Shown: piece by piece, positions 7,815-15,571 of the stretch
Position numbering within the stretch: the stretch's first letter is position 1
How the letters are laid out: each line of letters opens with the position of its first letter
Source: a virus
IMG/VR virus record: IMGVR_UViG_3300038701_001066
Span: 1-24,209 of that record
DNA: 24,209 nt
Direction: 5' to 3' (one strand)
The notes under the pieces: generated by a model
Database searches by the model: none
What the model was told of the DNA's origin: nothing
What the model saw: only the letters and a program-made list of their open reading frames with translations
Translations under genes and position numbers: made by a program

Positions 7815-10589
7815 ATGAGTAAAGCACGCAAACTGGCGGACAAGGGCGGCGATTACGGGCTGCGCGGGGCTTTCGTGGCCGACGCAGCAACGCAGACATG
7901 GAAGCGCGGCACCGTGGTTTCCGCCGAGGGCTTCCAGTATGTCTACGACACGGCGGCAACGGAGGTGATCGACGATCTGCCGGGGTTTTTGCCCTTCGGG
8001 ATCGTGTCGCCGCAGCACTTCGGCGCGGCGGCTGACGGCACCGCCGATGACAGCGCCGCAGTCGCCGCCGCGCTGGCCTACATCATGGGTATGGAAAAGG
8101 GGCATTTGCATTTCCCGACCGGCGTGTATCGCCTTGCGTCCAGGGTGACGTTTGACAACTCCGGCGGCTCCGGCGCTGGCAACTATACGATTTCCGGTAA
8201 CGGCTCAAGTTCGATCATTGCCGTGGACAACGCGGATGGCGGCATCGAAATCAACAACGTGTCGCGGCACGTCTACATGGACGTTTACAAGCTGGTTTTT
8301 TCGCCAAGGCTGGCAAATTCCGGCACCGCCTTTGAATACACCGCGACTGAGGGCGGAAACGCACAGCGCAACGTCTTTGTAATGCAGGACTGCGTTTTTG
8401 AGCCCCACATCTGGACCGATCTCACATCGTCGTTTTACAACCCCGTGGTTGTCACCGGTGTGAACCGTCCGCTGTTCAATCGCATCATTATCTGGCGCGA
8501 GCCAACGGAAGGCGAAACCAAGCCGAACGCCATCCTCAACCTTGATGGGTGCTACAACCCGGTTGTGCGGGACAGCTACATCAACGGGGCGGCCACCTAT
8601 GGCATCTCGAACATCGTTTCTGACACCAACGAAGGCTTTGTTCTGAACAACGTCATCATCAACCAGGCAGATACTGGCGTTTATGTGGCCCAGCCCAACC
8701 GTCACCCTTTGATCTGGATCACGGATTGCCACATGAACAGCTATGTGGCCGGGGTTCATCTGGACAACTGCAAATATGCGTGGCTGCAAAACAACCTGAT
8801 GTATACCCGCAACGGCGCGGGCGAGTCGTTCATCGACTTCCGGCTTGTCGATTGCGACAACGTGCATATCCAGAACACCACCTATCGCACGATTAACGCA
8901 GGCGTCCCCAACCGCCGCCATGTATCATGCGAAAACAGCCGTGTGGTCAGGATTTCTGACTTCGGCTTTGCTGGCAGCACGGCCATCGCGCCCTACTACT
9001 TCGACGCCACGTCGAAGGATTGCGAGTTGCATGTTCCGAACAGCACGACCGATTATGACTCGTCCGACTACCCCGACACGCTCTACGAGATCGCCAGCGG
9101 TGCAGAGCGGATCAGGGTAATCGCTGGCGGCGAGTTGGAATATCCCGTGTCGCGCGCCTTGCCTGACACGTTGCGGCATGACCTGACGCGGGGCGTGTCT
9201 GCCATCCCGGCGGTGTTCGACTACTCGCCCACCGAGGACACGGCGGGCCGGTTCATCTTCTCGGATATCACGCGGACAAGTGGCGCGGGCACGGCGCAAT
9301 TCGCTGACATTCGAATGACCTTCGAGGACGGAGCCAACGTCTCGCCTGCCATCCAGTTCAAGCACAACATCGAGGCAGGAACAAACCGGGGCACGCCTTG
9401 GATGATTGTTGCGGAACAGAACGTTGCGGGGTCTGTGACTGACTGGGGGTCTGACCCTTCCGCCGTGATGGTGTTCATGCGATCGGTTGCCCAGCCGGGC
9501 CTTGATGAGGTCAATCAGTTCGGCGTTGATATGCAGGTGACAAACAGCCTGCCGCCAAGCAACAACAACACCGAACCCGGCACCAACATCGTCACCCGCG
9601 CGGGCGGTATGCAGGTGCTGGAAATCAACGCGCACCGTTCAAGCGCGTGGGGCGACGACGACGATATCCAGAAGGATCAGGCCGAAGTTATCCAGACCGG
9701 CGGGCGTGGCGGCGGCGAGACATTTGCCTTTGTGAAATTCTCTTTCCGTCCACGCGCAAACCCGTGGTCAGGTATTGCCGTTGGCGGTGATGGCTCTGCC
9801 GGTGATCCGGTGATCCTGCCTGACGAGGCAACGCTTTCCTCCACGGATGACGGCTGGTTTACCGATGAACCGCACTGGCTTATTCTCGACAAGGAAGATG
9901 GCTATGCGGACCCCGTAACGCCCTACGAGATCACGGGCTACAGCGCGGCAACGCGGGCTGTCACGCTGGCCACGGCGCTGCCCGAGGATATCGCAGGTAA
10001 GCGCGTGTCAATCATCGGCGTCATGGGGGCTGGGGTTCACCGCAACGCGATCCGTATCGAGGAAAACAACATGAACGCCCTGGCCGGCGTCACGTTGCGC
10101 AACCGTAGCGGCGAGCAGCTTTCCGAGATCGTGAGCGAAAACATCTATCACGGCCCGGTGTTCGACTATTCGCAGGCCACATTCGACGGCGATATCTTCG
10201 CCAGCGTCCCCCAGCGCGCCGGGTTCAAGTATGAAGCTGCGGCCCGGTTCAACTTCGACCTGATTTCGGAGCGGACAGCGGCCACGGCTGCGGCGGTCAA
10301 CTTCTTCGGCAACAACAGCACGGGCGTGCAGACGGAATACGCCTCGATCCGGGGTCTGATTGCCAACGAGACAGCCGGGAGCGAGCGAGGCGCGCTGAAT
10401 TACTTTGCGCCGAATGCAGGCGTCGAAACGGCGATTGCCCGGATGATCCCGCCTGGCACCGATGGCGACACGTCGATGTGGCTGGCCACGAGAAAAAGCG
10501 GGGTAATCACATTGCAGCCTGTCAGCTACGGCGCGGACGACAGCGGCGGCACAGGCTTTGCAGTGCTGCGCGTCCCGAACCCGACTTAA
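7815..10589 (+). CDS. Tail spike protein with pectate-lyase-type beta-helix
   Basis: This 924-residue protein starts at the ATG at 7815, which has GAGGA seven bases upstream; a TTG at 7791 is less likely because it overlaps the preceding gene. It lacks the T7-like virion anchor, so it may attach through the preceding fibre. Residues 64-108 carry the classic opening of phage pectate-lyase-3 beta-helix spikes: VSPQHFGAAADGTADDSAAV, then a LHFPTGVYRL strand. Repeating short strands continue to roughly 470. Residues about 480-650 form a different beta-rich region. A further module follows from about 650 with a GWFTDEPHW segment, and the C-terminus is again beta-rich. Such proteins bind and often cleave surface polysaccharide. 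Catalytic residues cannot be assigned by eye. The next gene follows within 30 bases. Confidence 0.83.
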   Translation: MSKARKLADKGGDYGLRGAFVADAATQTWKRGTVVSAEGFQYVYDTAATEVIDDLPGFLPFGIVSPQHFGAAADGTADDSAAVAAALAYIMGMEKGHLHFPTGVYRLASRVTFDNSGGSGAGNYTISGNGSSSIIAVDNADGGIEINNVSRHVYMDVYKLVFSPRLANSGTAFEYTATEGGNAQRNVFVMQDCVFEPHIWTDLTSSFYNPVVVTGVNRPLFNRIIIWREPTEGETKPNAILNLDGCYNPVVRDSYINGAATYGISNIVSDTNEGFVLNNVIINQADTGVYVAQPNRHPLIWITDCHMNSYVAGVHLDNCKYAWLQNNLMYTRNGAGESFIDFRLVDCDNVHIQNTTYRTINAGVPNRRHVSCENSRVVRISDFGFAGSTAIAPYYFDATSKDCELHVPNSTTDYDSSDYPDTLYEIASGAERIRVIAGGELEYPVSRALPDTLRHDLTRGVSAIPAVFDYSPTEDTAGRFIFSDITRTSGAGTAQFADIRMTFEDGANVSPAIQFKHNIEAGTNRGTPWMIVAEQNVAGSVTDWGSDPSAVMVFMRSVAQPGLDEVNQFGVDMQVTNSLPPSNNNTEPGTNIVTRAGGMQVLEINAHRSSAWGDDDDIQKDQAEVIQTGGRGGGETFAFVKFSFRPRANPWSGIAVGGDGSAGDPVILPDEATLSSTDDGWFTDEPHWLILDKEDGYADPVTPYEITGYSAATRAVTLATALPEDIAGKRVSIIGVMGAGVHRNAIRIEENNMNALAGVTLRNRSGEQLSEIVSENIYHGPVFDYSQATFDGDIFASVPQRAGFKYEAAARFNFDLISERTAATAAAVNFFGNNSTGVQTEYASIRGLIANETAGSERGALNYFAPNAGVETAIARMIPPGTDGDTSMWLATRKSGVITLQPVSYGADDSGGTGFAVLRVPNPT

Positions 10590-10614
10590 CCAGTATCAAG
10601 ACAAGGCATCTTTT

Positions 10615-10917
10615 ATGACACGACCCTCCCTCACTAACCAGATCAGCTTGGGCAACCTGCTGCAAATCCTCAGCATGGTCGTGATCGGGGCCGGTGCTTA
10701 TTTCATGCTGCAAGCCAGCAGCGACCAGCACCGCAAGATGCTGGATGATCATGAGGTCCGAATCCGCGCTGTCGAGAGCAGCACCACCCGCCAAGACGAG
10801 AAGCTGGAAACCGTGGCGCGCGACGTGTCCGATATCAAGATCGAGCAGCGGGCCACCAACGCCCTGCTGCGCCAGCTTATCACCAACACCACGGGGCAGT
10901 TCCCGAACCAGCCGTAG
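10615..10917 (+). CDS. Small membrane-anchored coiled-coil protein of the lysis region
   Basis: This 100-residue protein starts at the ATG at 10615, after an AAGG eight bases upstream. An earlier in-frame start at 10558 would lie inside the spike gene and is less likely. Residues 13-33 form one clear transmembrane helix (LLQILSMVVIGAGAYFMLQA). Residues 36-90 are charged heptad-like helix, probably coiled coil, with an R/E/D pattern and no cysteine. It sits directly before the endolysin, so a role in lysis timing or as a holin-associated protein is plausible. XhlA-type proteins have a similar size but the opposite order of helix and coil, so I do not assign that family. Confidence 0.7.
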   Translation: MTRPSLTNQISLGNLLQILSMVVIGAGAYFMLQASSDQHRKMLDDHEVRIRAVESSTTRQDEKLETVARDVSDIKIEQRATNALLRQLITNTTGQFPNQP

Positions 10918-10926
10918 GAGGCACCG

Positions 10927-11637
10927 ATGCGCGTATCTGACAAGGGCTTGCTGGAAATCGCGGAACACGAGGGCATTGTTCCTGCACCGTATCGTGACAG
11001 CGTGGGCGTCTGGACCTTCGGCGTGGGACACACAGCGGCGGCTGGCGGTCTTGATCCGCAGGAAATGAACGGGGCCATGCCGACCGGCGCGGCGCTGGAA
11101 AAGGCCATTGACCGGGCGATTGAGATTTTCCGGCTGGACGTGCGGAAATACGAGGATCGCGTGAATGCCGCGATCAAGGTTCCGCTGAAACAGCATGAGT
11201 TCGACGCGCTGGTATCGTTCGATTTCAACACGGGCGGCATCTACCGGGCCAAACTGACCCAAGCCATCAACGCGGGCGATCACAACGCGGCGCGGCATTT
11301 CATGGGCTGGCTGCGGCCCCCTGAAATCCGCAAACGGCGCACGGCGGAAATGCGGCTGTTCCAGTATGGCGATTACGACGCCAACGGCGATCAGATCCCG
11401 ATCTGGAAAACCAACGGCAAGGGCAAGCTGATCGGCATCCTCTACACGATCAGCGGCGCGGAATTGCTGCTGCGGATGAAAGGGCCGGTTCGTCCCGATG
11501 TGCCGCGTGACCGGGTGCCGATAGGGGATATGCCGCCACCACCAAAATCCACCATTACCACCAGCACAGGCGGAAACGGCTGGCTGTCGGAGCTGGTGGC
11601 CGCCCTCGCAGCGATCTTCAAAGGAGGCAAGGCATGA
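10927..11637 (+). CDS. Endolysin, GH24 phage lysozyme
   Basis: This 236-residue muramidase would cut the glycan strands of peptidoglycan at the end of infection. TAGGAGG precedes the ATG. The catalytic triad pattern E-x8-D-x5-T is present as E15, D24 and T30, within EHEG...PYRDSVGVWTFGVGH, the T4/lambdoid GH24 signature. Substrate-cleft motifs follow: LKQHEFDALVSFDFNTGG at 87-104 and the RR(T)AEMRLF segment near 137-145. There is no N-terminal signal or SAR helix, so export should need the holin encoded next. The C-terminus is unusual: residues 187-215 are Pro/Thr-rich and residues 217-231 form a hydrophobic or amphipathic helix (GWLSELVAALAAIF). The holin gene overlaps the end by ATGA. Confidence 0.93.
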   Translation: MRVSDKGLLEIAEHEGIVPAPYRDSVGVWTFGVGHTAAAGGLDPQEMNGAMPTGAALEKAIDRAIEIFRLDVRKYEDRVNAAIKVPLKQHEFDALVSFDFNTGGIYRAKLTQAINAGDHNAARHFMGWLRPPEIRKRRTAEMRLFQYGDYDANGDQIPIWKTNGKGKLIGILYTISGAELLLRMKGPVRPDVPRDRVPIGDMPPPPKSTITTSTGGNGWLSELVAALAAIFKGGKA

Positions 11638-11843
11638 CGTTTTTCAAAGGCTGGCGCACCATCGCGTTCAACGTGATCGCGGGCATCCCGCTGGTGCTTG
11701 AGGCGGCTGTGCATATCGCAAGCCTGCCCGAGGTCGCCGCCGTTCTGCCTCGTGACTGGCTGCCTTGGTATTCGCTGGCGCTGGTCCTGGCGAACATGGG
11801 CCTGCGCTGGATCACGACCACGCCGATCGGGAGGAAAGAATGA
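11634..11843 (+). CDS. Holin-like small protein with two membrane helices
   Basis: This 69-residue protein overlaps the endolysin stop as ATGA and has a strong AGGAGG site. Two hydrophobic helices are visible at about residues 9-27 (TIAFNVIAGIPLVLEAAV) and 44-62 (PWYSLALVLANMGLRW). Between them is a short loop containing P and R, and the tail is charged (IGRKE). That fits a small class II holin, and its position between endolysin and spanins supports this. It would form the inner-membrane lesion that releases the endolysin. The assignment rests on topology and context because holins share little sequence. Confidence 0.8.
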   Translation: MTFFKGWRTIAFNVIAGIPLVLEAAVHIASLPEVAAVLPRDWLPWYSLALVLANMGLRWITTTPIGRKE

Positions 11844-12055
11844 TCCGCACCTACCTCATTAGCGGGCTTGTCGGAGCGATGCTTGCCGCCGTGGCCTACG
11901 CCTACTTCACCGGGGCGCGCAATGCGGCTGACAAGGCCGAGAGCGAGTCCCTGAAATCCACCATCGAAAGCGGAGAACAGTTCAATGAAGGCGCTGCTAA
12001 TCCCGATGCTTGCGGTTGGTTTGACCGCTTGCGTGAAGCCTGCCCCGCCGATTAA
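11840..12055 (+). CDS. Inner-membrane spanin (Rz-like), short
   Basis: This 71-residue protein starts at 11840 in an ATGA overlap with the holin, with GGAGG ahead. Residues 5-24 form an N-terminal membrane anchor (YLISGLVGAMLAAVAYAYFT). About 45 residues of charged, probably periplasmic sequence follow, with helix up to about residue 52 and two cysteines near the end. A lipoprotein gene begins inside it in another frame. That overlapping arrangement is diagnostic of Rz/Rz1-type spanin pairs, which fuse inner and outer membranes in the last step of lysis. It is much shorter than the roughly 150-residue lambda Rz. The call rests mainly on architecture and position. Confidence 0.7.
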   Translation: MIRTYLISGLVGAMLAAVAYAYFTGARNAADKAESESLKSTIESGEQFNEGAANPDACGWFDRLREACPAD

Positions 12056-12191
12056 ATCGGTGCCCTGCATTGTGCTTGAGCCGCGGACTGATGCGCTCAG
12101 GGACGGGCTGCTGGCACACCCTGAAACACCCGATGCCGTAGGCAATCCCGCCACTGACATCATCCTCGGAACCAACAAAGTCTGCAAGTGA
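11985..12191 (+). CDS. Outer-membrane lipoprotein spanin (Rz1-like)
   Basis: This 68-residue protein overlaps the i-spanin gene by 71 bases in another frame, with GGAGA eight bases before its ATG. Residues 1-15 form a lipoprotein signal peptide with lipobox LTAC, so C16 would be lipidated. The mature part is about 53 residues and starts proline-rich (VKPAPPIKSVP), as Rz1 proteins do; it contains two further cysteines. It would sit in the outer membrane and pair with the inner-membrane spanin. The lipobox together with the nested position makes this call stronger than either alone. Confidence 0.8.
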   Translation: MKALLIPMLAVGLTACVKPAPPIKSVPCIVLEPRTDALRDGLLAHPETPDAVGNPATDIILGTNKVCK

Positions 12192-12203
12192 CAGGAGAAC
12201 GAC

Positions 12204-12548
12204 ATGGCTGTAATCACCGCAACGGTTTCGGACCTTGTGCCAGGCGCGAAACTCTACACCTACGAGGCGCTGACCGAGAGCGATACCGCAGAGCCGATCC
12301 GGCCACCGACGGCGCGGGCCCTTGGCGGATCTGTTCAGTTCACCGGAACCTTCGGCGGCGCTACCGTGGTGCTGCAAGGATCGAATGACGGCACGAATTG
12401 GGTCACACTCAAGGACACGCAGGGTGAGGACATCAGTGCCACGGATGCCGGCATGTTCGAGTTCACTTCGGCGGCCCGCTATCTGCGCGTATCGGCTTCC
12501 GGCGGCACGAGCCAGTCGATCAACGCCTACATCAACACGGTGGGATGA
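12204..12548 (+). CDS. Small beta-sandwich phage protein, probably virion-associated
   Basis: This 114-residue protein has AGGAG before its ATG. Residues 40-112 show a compact beta pattern: GGSVQFTGTFGGATVVLQGS, then NDGTNWVTLKD, a turn, and an ARYLRVSASGG strand. Such discoidin-like small domains are common among phage structural or accessory proteins, usually unannotated. It lies between the spanin pair and the esterase gene and almost abuts the esterase start. I suspect it works with the esterase or decorates the virion, but nothing in the sequence proves this. Confidence 0.6.
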   Translation: MAVITATVSDLVPGAKLYTYEALTESDTAEPIRPPTARALGGSVQFTGTFGGATVVLQGSNDGTNWVTLKDTQGEDISATDAGMFEFTSAARYLRVSASGGTSQSINAYINTVG

Positions 12549-12549
12549 T

Positions 12550-14040
12550 ATGAGAACGGCGACACTTATGAGGCGGCGGGGCGGGGCGGGGGTGCCTGCT
12601 GTGCTGTTTGACGAGCCGTCAGCATGGGCTGACACGCGCGAAAACACGCCCACGACGAACTACGTCAGGACATCACCTTTCGCGCGCGTGGTTTATGACA
12701 CTGCCGCGACGGAAATAACGATCAACAGCTACAATGACCTTTTTTCCGCGTATCCGCAGTTTACGGAACTGGGCCTGACCGTGAATGGGGTGCATCAATC
12801 TGTATTGCCGGGCGGGGCGGGGGCGCAAAGCAACACCATCACACTGCCATCGGGCAGCAAGCGTATTGAGATAGTAAACGGCACACAGACTCGCCCGTCA
12901 GGGTCCATTTTGGGGACGTTTCTGGTTTCGATTGAGGCAAATGACGGGCTAGTGCGTGTTCCGCCAGCCGCATCCAACGATTTGCTGTTTTACGGCGACA
13001 GCATCACTGTAGGGGCGAACTCGCAATACCCGACCGGGCGCGGATATGCAATGCTGGTGCGTCGTCAGTCAGGACAGAATGTCGGAGTTGAGGGGTTTGG
13101 GTTCCGGTCCCTGTGGGATGACTGCAAGGATGCCACGTCTCGGGCGGCGTTTGTCGGAAAAGTTGTCGATTGGGGTCCGTCAAAAATGTGGATCGGCATC
13201 GGCCACAATGACTATTTTTTAGATCGCTGGTCGGCGGCAGATTATGGCGCTGCATACGCAGCATTGCTAGACGACTTGAATGCAGCACTGCCGGGCCTGA
13301 CAATTTACGCACAAAGCCCAATCATCAGAAACCCTGATCCGATAAATGGATTTAGCGAAACTCTGACAGACTATCGCGCGGAAGTTGCCGCTGCCGCGTC
13401 TGGGCGCTCGTGGGTGACATATGTTGACGGGCTAGATATGCTAGGCTTCCGAAGTCTTGATGATGGAGTGCATCCCACGACTGACGGTCATTTTGGTATT
13501 GCAGAATACATCAACTATTTTCTGGGATACGATACACCGCCTGTATCTGCTGTCATATCTGATCGCAGCGGCACATCCGTGTCTGGCCCAGATATGTTTG
13601 GCATGTATCGCATTGAAAAGATTTCGGGAGGCGCTGGATTTAACGCGTCTGCTGATGCTGGTCTGACCGAATTTAATGGCGATTTCCGGCTGCGCATGGT
13701 GGTGAAAAACGAGCCGTTTGATCGCGTGGTTGGCGTCAGAAAAACTGACCCAACACTAGACAGTAACTATACTGGCATCGAATACGCTATTTATGACCGC
13801 GCGGTGTGGGAAGGGCTTCCGCCAACGCCTGTGGGTGGATCATATGAAGGTGATTTTCGCCTTCCAGCGTGGATTATGCGTGAGGGGTCAACTCTGACAT
13901 ACCGCTACGGATATGACCCTGACGCAGCCACAGTGATGCGCACAGTAAGCGGGGTCACAGATACCCTGTATTTCGACACATCGCTGTTCAACATCGGCGC
14001 GATAGTGGACGTGTCCATATACGATGCAAGCGGGGGATGA
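12550..14040 (+). CDS. SGNH/GDSL-type esterase, probable polysaccharide deacetylase
   Basis: This 496-residue protein starts at the ATG at 12550, one base after the upstream stop; a second ATG at 12568 is possible. Residues 20-140 are a beta-rich N-terminal domain. The SGNH hydrolase core follows: block I LLFYGDSITVG with nucleophile S151, a block II glycine in GFGF near 182-185, block III IGHND with N220, and block V DGVHPT with D305 and H308. All four conserved positions are therefore present. Residues 330-496 form a further beta-rich domain. SGNH enzymes of phages commonly remove O-acetyl groups from surface glycans. It could be a virion enzyme or a late accessory gene. Parts of the gene are A/T-rich compared with neighbours (25 G/C of 60 at 13741-13800) and use ATA and CTA codons, suggesting recent acquisition. 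Confidence 0.85.
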   Translation: MRTATLMRRRGGAGVPAVLFDEPSAWADTRENTPTTNYVRTSPFARVVYDTAATEITINSYNDLFSAYPQFTELGLTVNGVHQSVLPGGAGAQSNTITLPSGSKRIEIVNGTQTRPSGSILGTFLVSIEANDGLVRVPPAASNDLLFYGDSITVGANSQYPTGRGYAMLVRRQSGQNVGVEGFGFRSLWDDCKDATSRAAFVGKVVDWGPSKMWIGIGHNDYFLDRWSAADYGAAYAALLDDLNAALPGLTIYAQSPIIRNPDPINGFSETLTDYRAEVAAAASGRSWVTYVDGLDMLGFRSLDDGVHPTTDGHFGIAEYINYFLGYDTPPVSAVISDRSGTSVSGPDMFGMYRIEKISGGAGFNASADAGLTEFNGDFRLRMVVKNEPFDRVVGVRKTDPTLDSNYTGIEYAIYDRAVWEGLPPTPVGGSYEGDFRLPAWIMREGSTLTYRYGYDPDAATVMRTVSGVTDTLYFDTSLFNIGAIVDVSIYDASGG

Positions 14041-14050
14041 TCTGTCATAA

Positions 14051-14140
14051 GAACACGCCCCGTTGGGGTGTTCACCGGCCCGCGCGGTTCAGCGGGAAAT
14101 CCGTATTCGTCCAAGGCCCCCGACTTTCGCCGGTCGGGGG
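14051..14140. terminator. Three tandem hairpins at the convergent junction (possible bidirectional terminator)
   Basis: Stem 1 is GAACAC(g)CCC / GGGGTGTTC at 14051-14073 with one bulge. Stem 2 is CCCGC / GCGGG at 14079-14096. Stem 3 is CCCCCGAC / GTCGGGGG at 14117-14140, perfect over 8 bp with an 8-base loop. They fill the 115-base gap between the end of the rightward late block and the end of the leftward operon. None has a clear T-run, so a terminator role is inferred from position. Confidence 0.4.
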
Positions 14141-14155
14141 TCACGGGTTGCGGGG

Positions 14156-14524
14156 TCAACCACCCAGCCACCGATATACATGCACCACGCCTGTTTCACG
14201 CTCAGGCACTGTCACACGCGGCGGGATGGCGACGTATCCATCTGGCGGATAGACCGTCACACGCTCGGACTGCCCGTCAATCTGCCACTCCATTTCGACG
14301 GTGACGGTCAGGCCCTCCCACGTCAAAGCGAATGTCTCGCTGGCGGCGTGGACTTCGGTATTTCGAAACGTCACGCTTGCGACTGCATCAGGGGCCGTGG
14401 GGGCGTGTATCGTGACGCTGGACGCATCATAGCCGCTGGACGGTGTTCCGGGCCATACACGGGCGTCCTGTGCGGTGGCTGTGGTGGCGAGTAGGGCGAA
14501 GATGGCTGATAGTGTGCGGGTCAT
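14156..14524 (-). CDS. Secreted/periplasmic protein of unknown function
   Basis: This 122-residue protein begins one base after the upstream stop, with GAGGA before the ATG. Residues 1-19 form a signal peptide (MTRTLSAIFALLATTATAQ) with an AxA cleavage site. The mature part is a single beta-rich domain with alternating Thr/Val strands, a conspicuous FALTWEGLTVTVEMEWQIDG segment and a VVHVYRWLGG end; there is no cysteine and no membrane anchor. It is the last gene of the leftward operon, where phages often carry lysogenic-conversion or exclusion genes. I do not recognise the family, and the role is open. Confidence 0.65.
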   Translation of the reverse strand: MTRTLSAIFALLATTATAQDARVWPGTPSSGYDASSVTIHAPTAPDAVASVTFRNTEVHAASETFALTWEGLTVTVEMEWQIDGQSERVTVYPPDGYVAIPPRVTVPERETGVVHVYRWLGG

Positions 14525-14525
14525 G

Positions 14526-15167
14526 TCAGGTGTCCTCGGGCATCTGGTCTATATTGCAGCGGTGGACGTCAAAGGTCAGCGCGACCACCCACGGGTTAGC
14601 GGCCCATGCGTCGGGGCCGTGCAGGCTGCTCCAGAGGTCACGGAAGGACACTCCATGCGGGCTATAGTGCTCCCATCGAAGTTCGTTCGTTTCGTTAATG
14701 GGCGTTACGCCCTCGGCCACCGCATCCGCCTCGCTGATGTCCTGCAATCGCTGCACGCGCACGTCAGTGACGATCAGGGTCAGGCGGCTGGCCCACCGGG
14801 GCATGTGGATGGAGGGACGCCACGATCCCCAATAGTCATGCCAGCCGTGGTCTGGATCGGCTCGGTAGTGAACCTTTCCACCTTTTGCATCAGCGGGTTT
14901 CTTGCCCCAGCCAATTCCACTTATGGCGAACGCCTCCCGCACATAGATCCGGTCGCCGGGGGTGTAGGGAAAGGAAACGGTGACACGGATTTCCGCGCCA
15001 GTGACCGTCTTGCCAATGATCCGCTGCATACTGTCAACAGACCCATCAACCACGCTTCGGAAAACGTAATCCGGCTGCGGCTTCAACACCCGCCGCGTTT
15101 GCGACTTACGCCCGTCGATAAGCGCCCGGATCATGGGCGCGCTGAATATGATTGGTATGTCGCCCAT
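14526..15167 (-). CDS. ASCH-type phage protein (often called morphogenetic protein)
   Basis: This 213-residue protein starts at 15167, where TGATG joins it to the upstream gene and GGGGAG supplies the ribosome site; the frame stays open further upstream but those starts lack support. It has the motifs of a widespread phage family assigned to the ASCH/PUA-like fold: IIFSAPMIRALIDGRKSQTRRV at the N-terminus, YTPGDRIYVREAF at 68-80, IHMPRWASRLTLIVTDVRVQ at 120-139, DISEADAVAEGV, and a FRDLWSSLHG...WAANPWVVALTF end. ASCH domains are thought to bind RNA or nucleotides; the phage role is unproven, and the name 'morphogenetic' comes from homologue annotations. Confidence 0.8.
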   Translation of the reverse strand: MGDIPIIFSAPMIRALIDGRKSQTRRVLKPQPDYVFRSVVDGSVDSMQRIIGKTVTGAEIRVTVSFPYTPGDRIYVREAFAISGIGWGKKPADAKGGKVHYRADPDHGWHDYWGSWRPSIHMPRWASRLTLIVTDVRVQRLQDISEADAVAEGVTPINETNELRWEHYSPHGVSFRDLWSSLHGPDAWAANPWVVALTFDVHRCNIDQMPEDT

Positions 15168-15571
15168 CACTCCCCCTCCCCACGCTTGACGCTGGCGACG
15201 ATGGCGGCGGGGTCGAGGGCGCGGATGGAGTGCGCCGCGTGCAGGCGCCCCACCACCCCAACCCAAGGCTGACCGGGGACAGTTACCCGTGTCACAACAT
15301 CCGCCGCAGCATCCAGAGCCGCCCGGACTGCCCGCTCTAGGTCGGCGTCGGTGTGAGCGGCGTCTGGTTCGTGCGCAAACGCAGGCCGGTCGCAATTCTG
15401 CCAGCGCCAATAATCCCCTGATCCGACTTGTTCTTGCCACCGGCCTTTCGCCTTCATCTGGCGTTGTCCGTCCTTCTTGTAAGGCTCCCACCGCACAGTG
15501 ACGTGGCGAACATCGGTGAAGTGCTGGCGTTGATTGCTGGCCTCGATGGCTTCGATTTCCGGCGCGCTCAT
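15167..15571 (-). CDS. Hypothetical phage accessory protein
   Basis: This 134-residue protein overlaps both neighbours (ATGA at its start, TGATG at its end) and has GGAGGGCGGGG upstream. Residues 20-60 contain a VTVRWEPYKKDGQRQ...GRWQEQ segment and a GDYWRWQNCDRP motif. The rest is alanine-rich helix around 75-105, with a GQPWVGVVGRL strand. No catalytic or metal-binding pattern is evident. I do not recognise the family; the overlaps show that it is translated within the operon. Confidence 0.6.
   Translation of the reverse strand: MSAPEIEAIEASNQRQHFTDVRHVTVRWEPYKKDGQRQMKAKGRWQEQVGSGDYWRWQNCDRPAFAHEPDAAHTDADLERAVRAALDAAADVVTRVTVPGQPWVGVVGRLHAAHSIRALDPAAIVASVKRGEGE

Noticed and set aside
7938-12714. 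Shared YDTAATE peptide in the second tail spike and the SGNH protein
   Set aside because: Seven residues encoded by different codons in otherwise unlike contexts; too short to argue a shared domain.
14475-15272. Plus-strand frame of 265 codons opposite the ASCH-type gene
   Set aside because: It is antisense to a clear family member with overlap-coupled neighbours and has no domain of its own.
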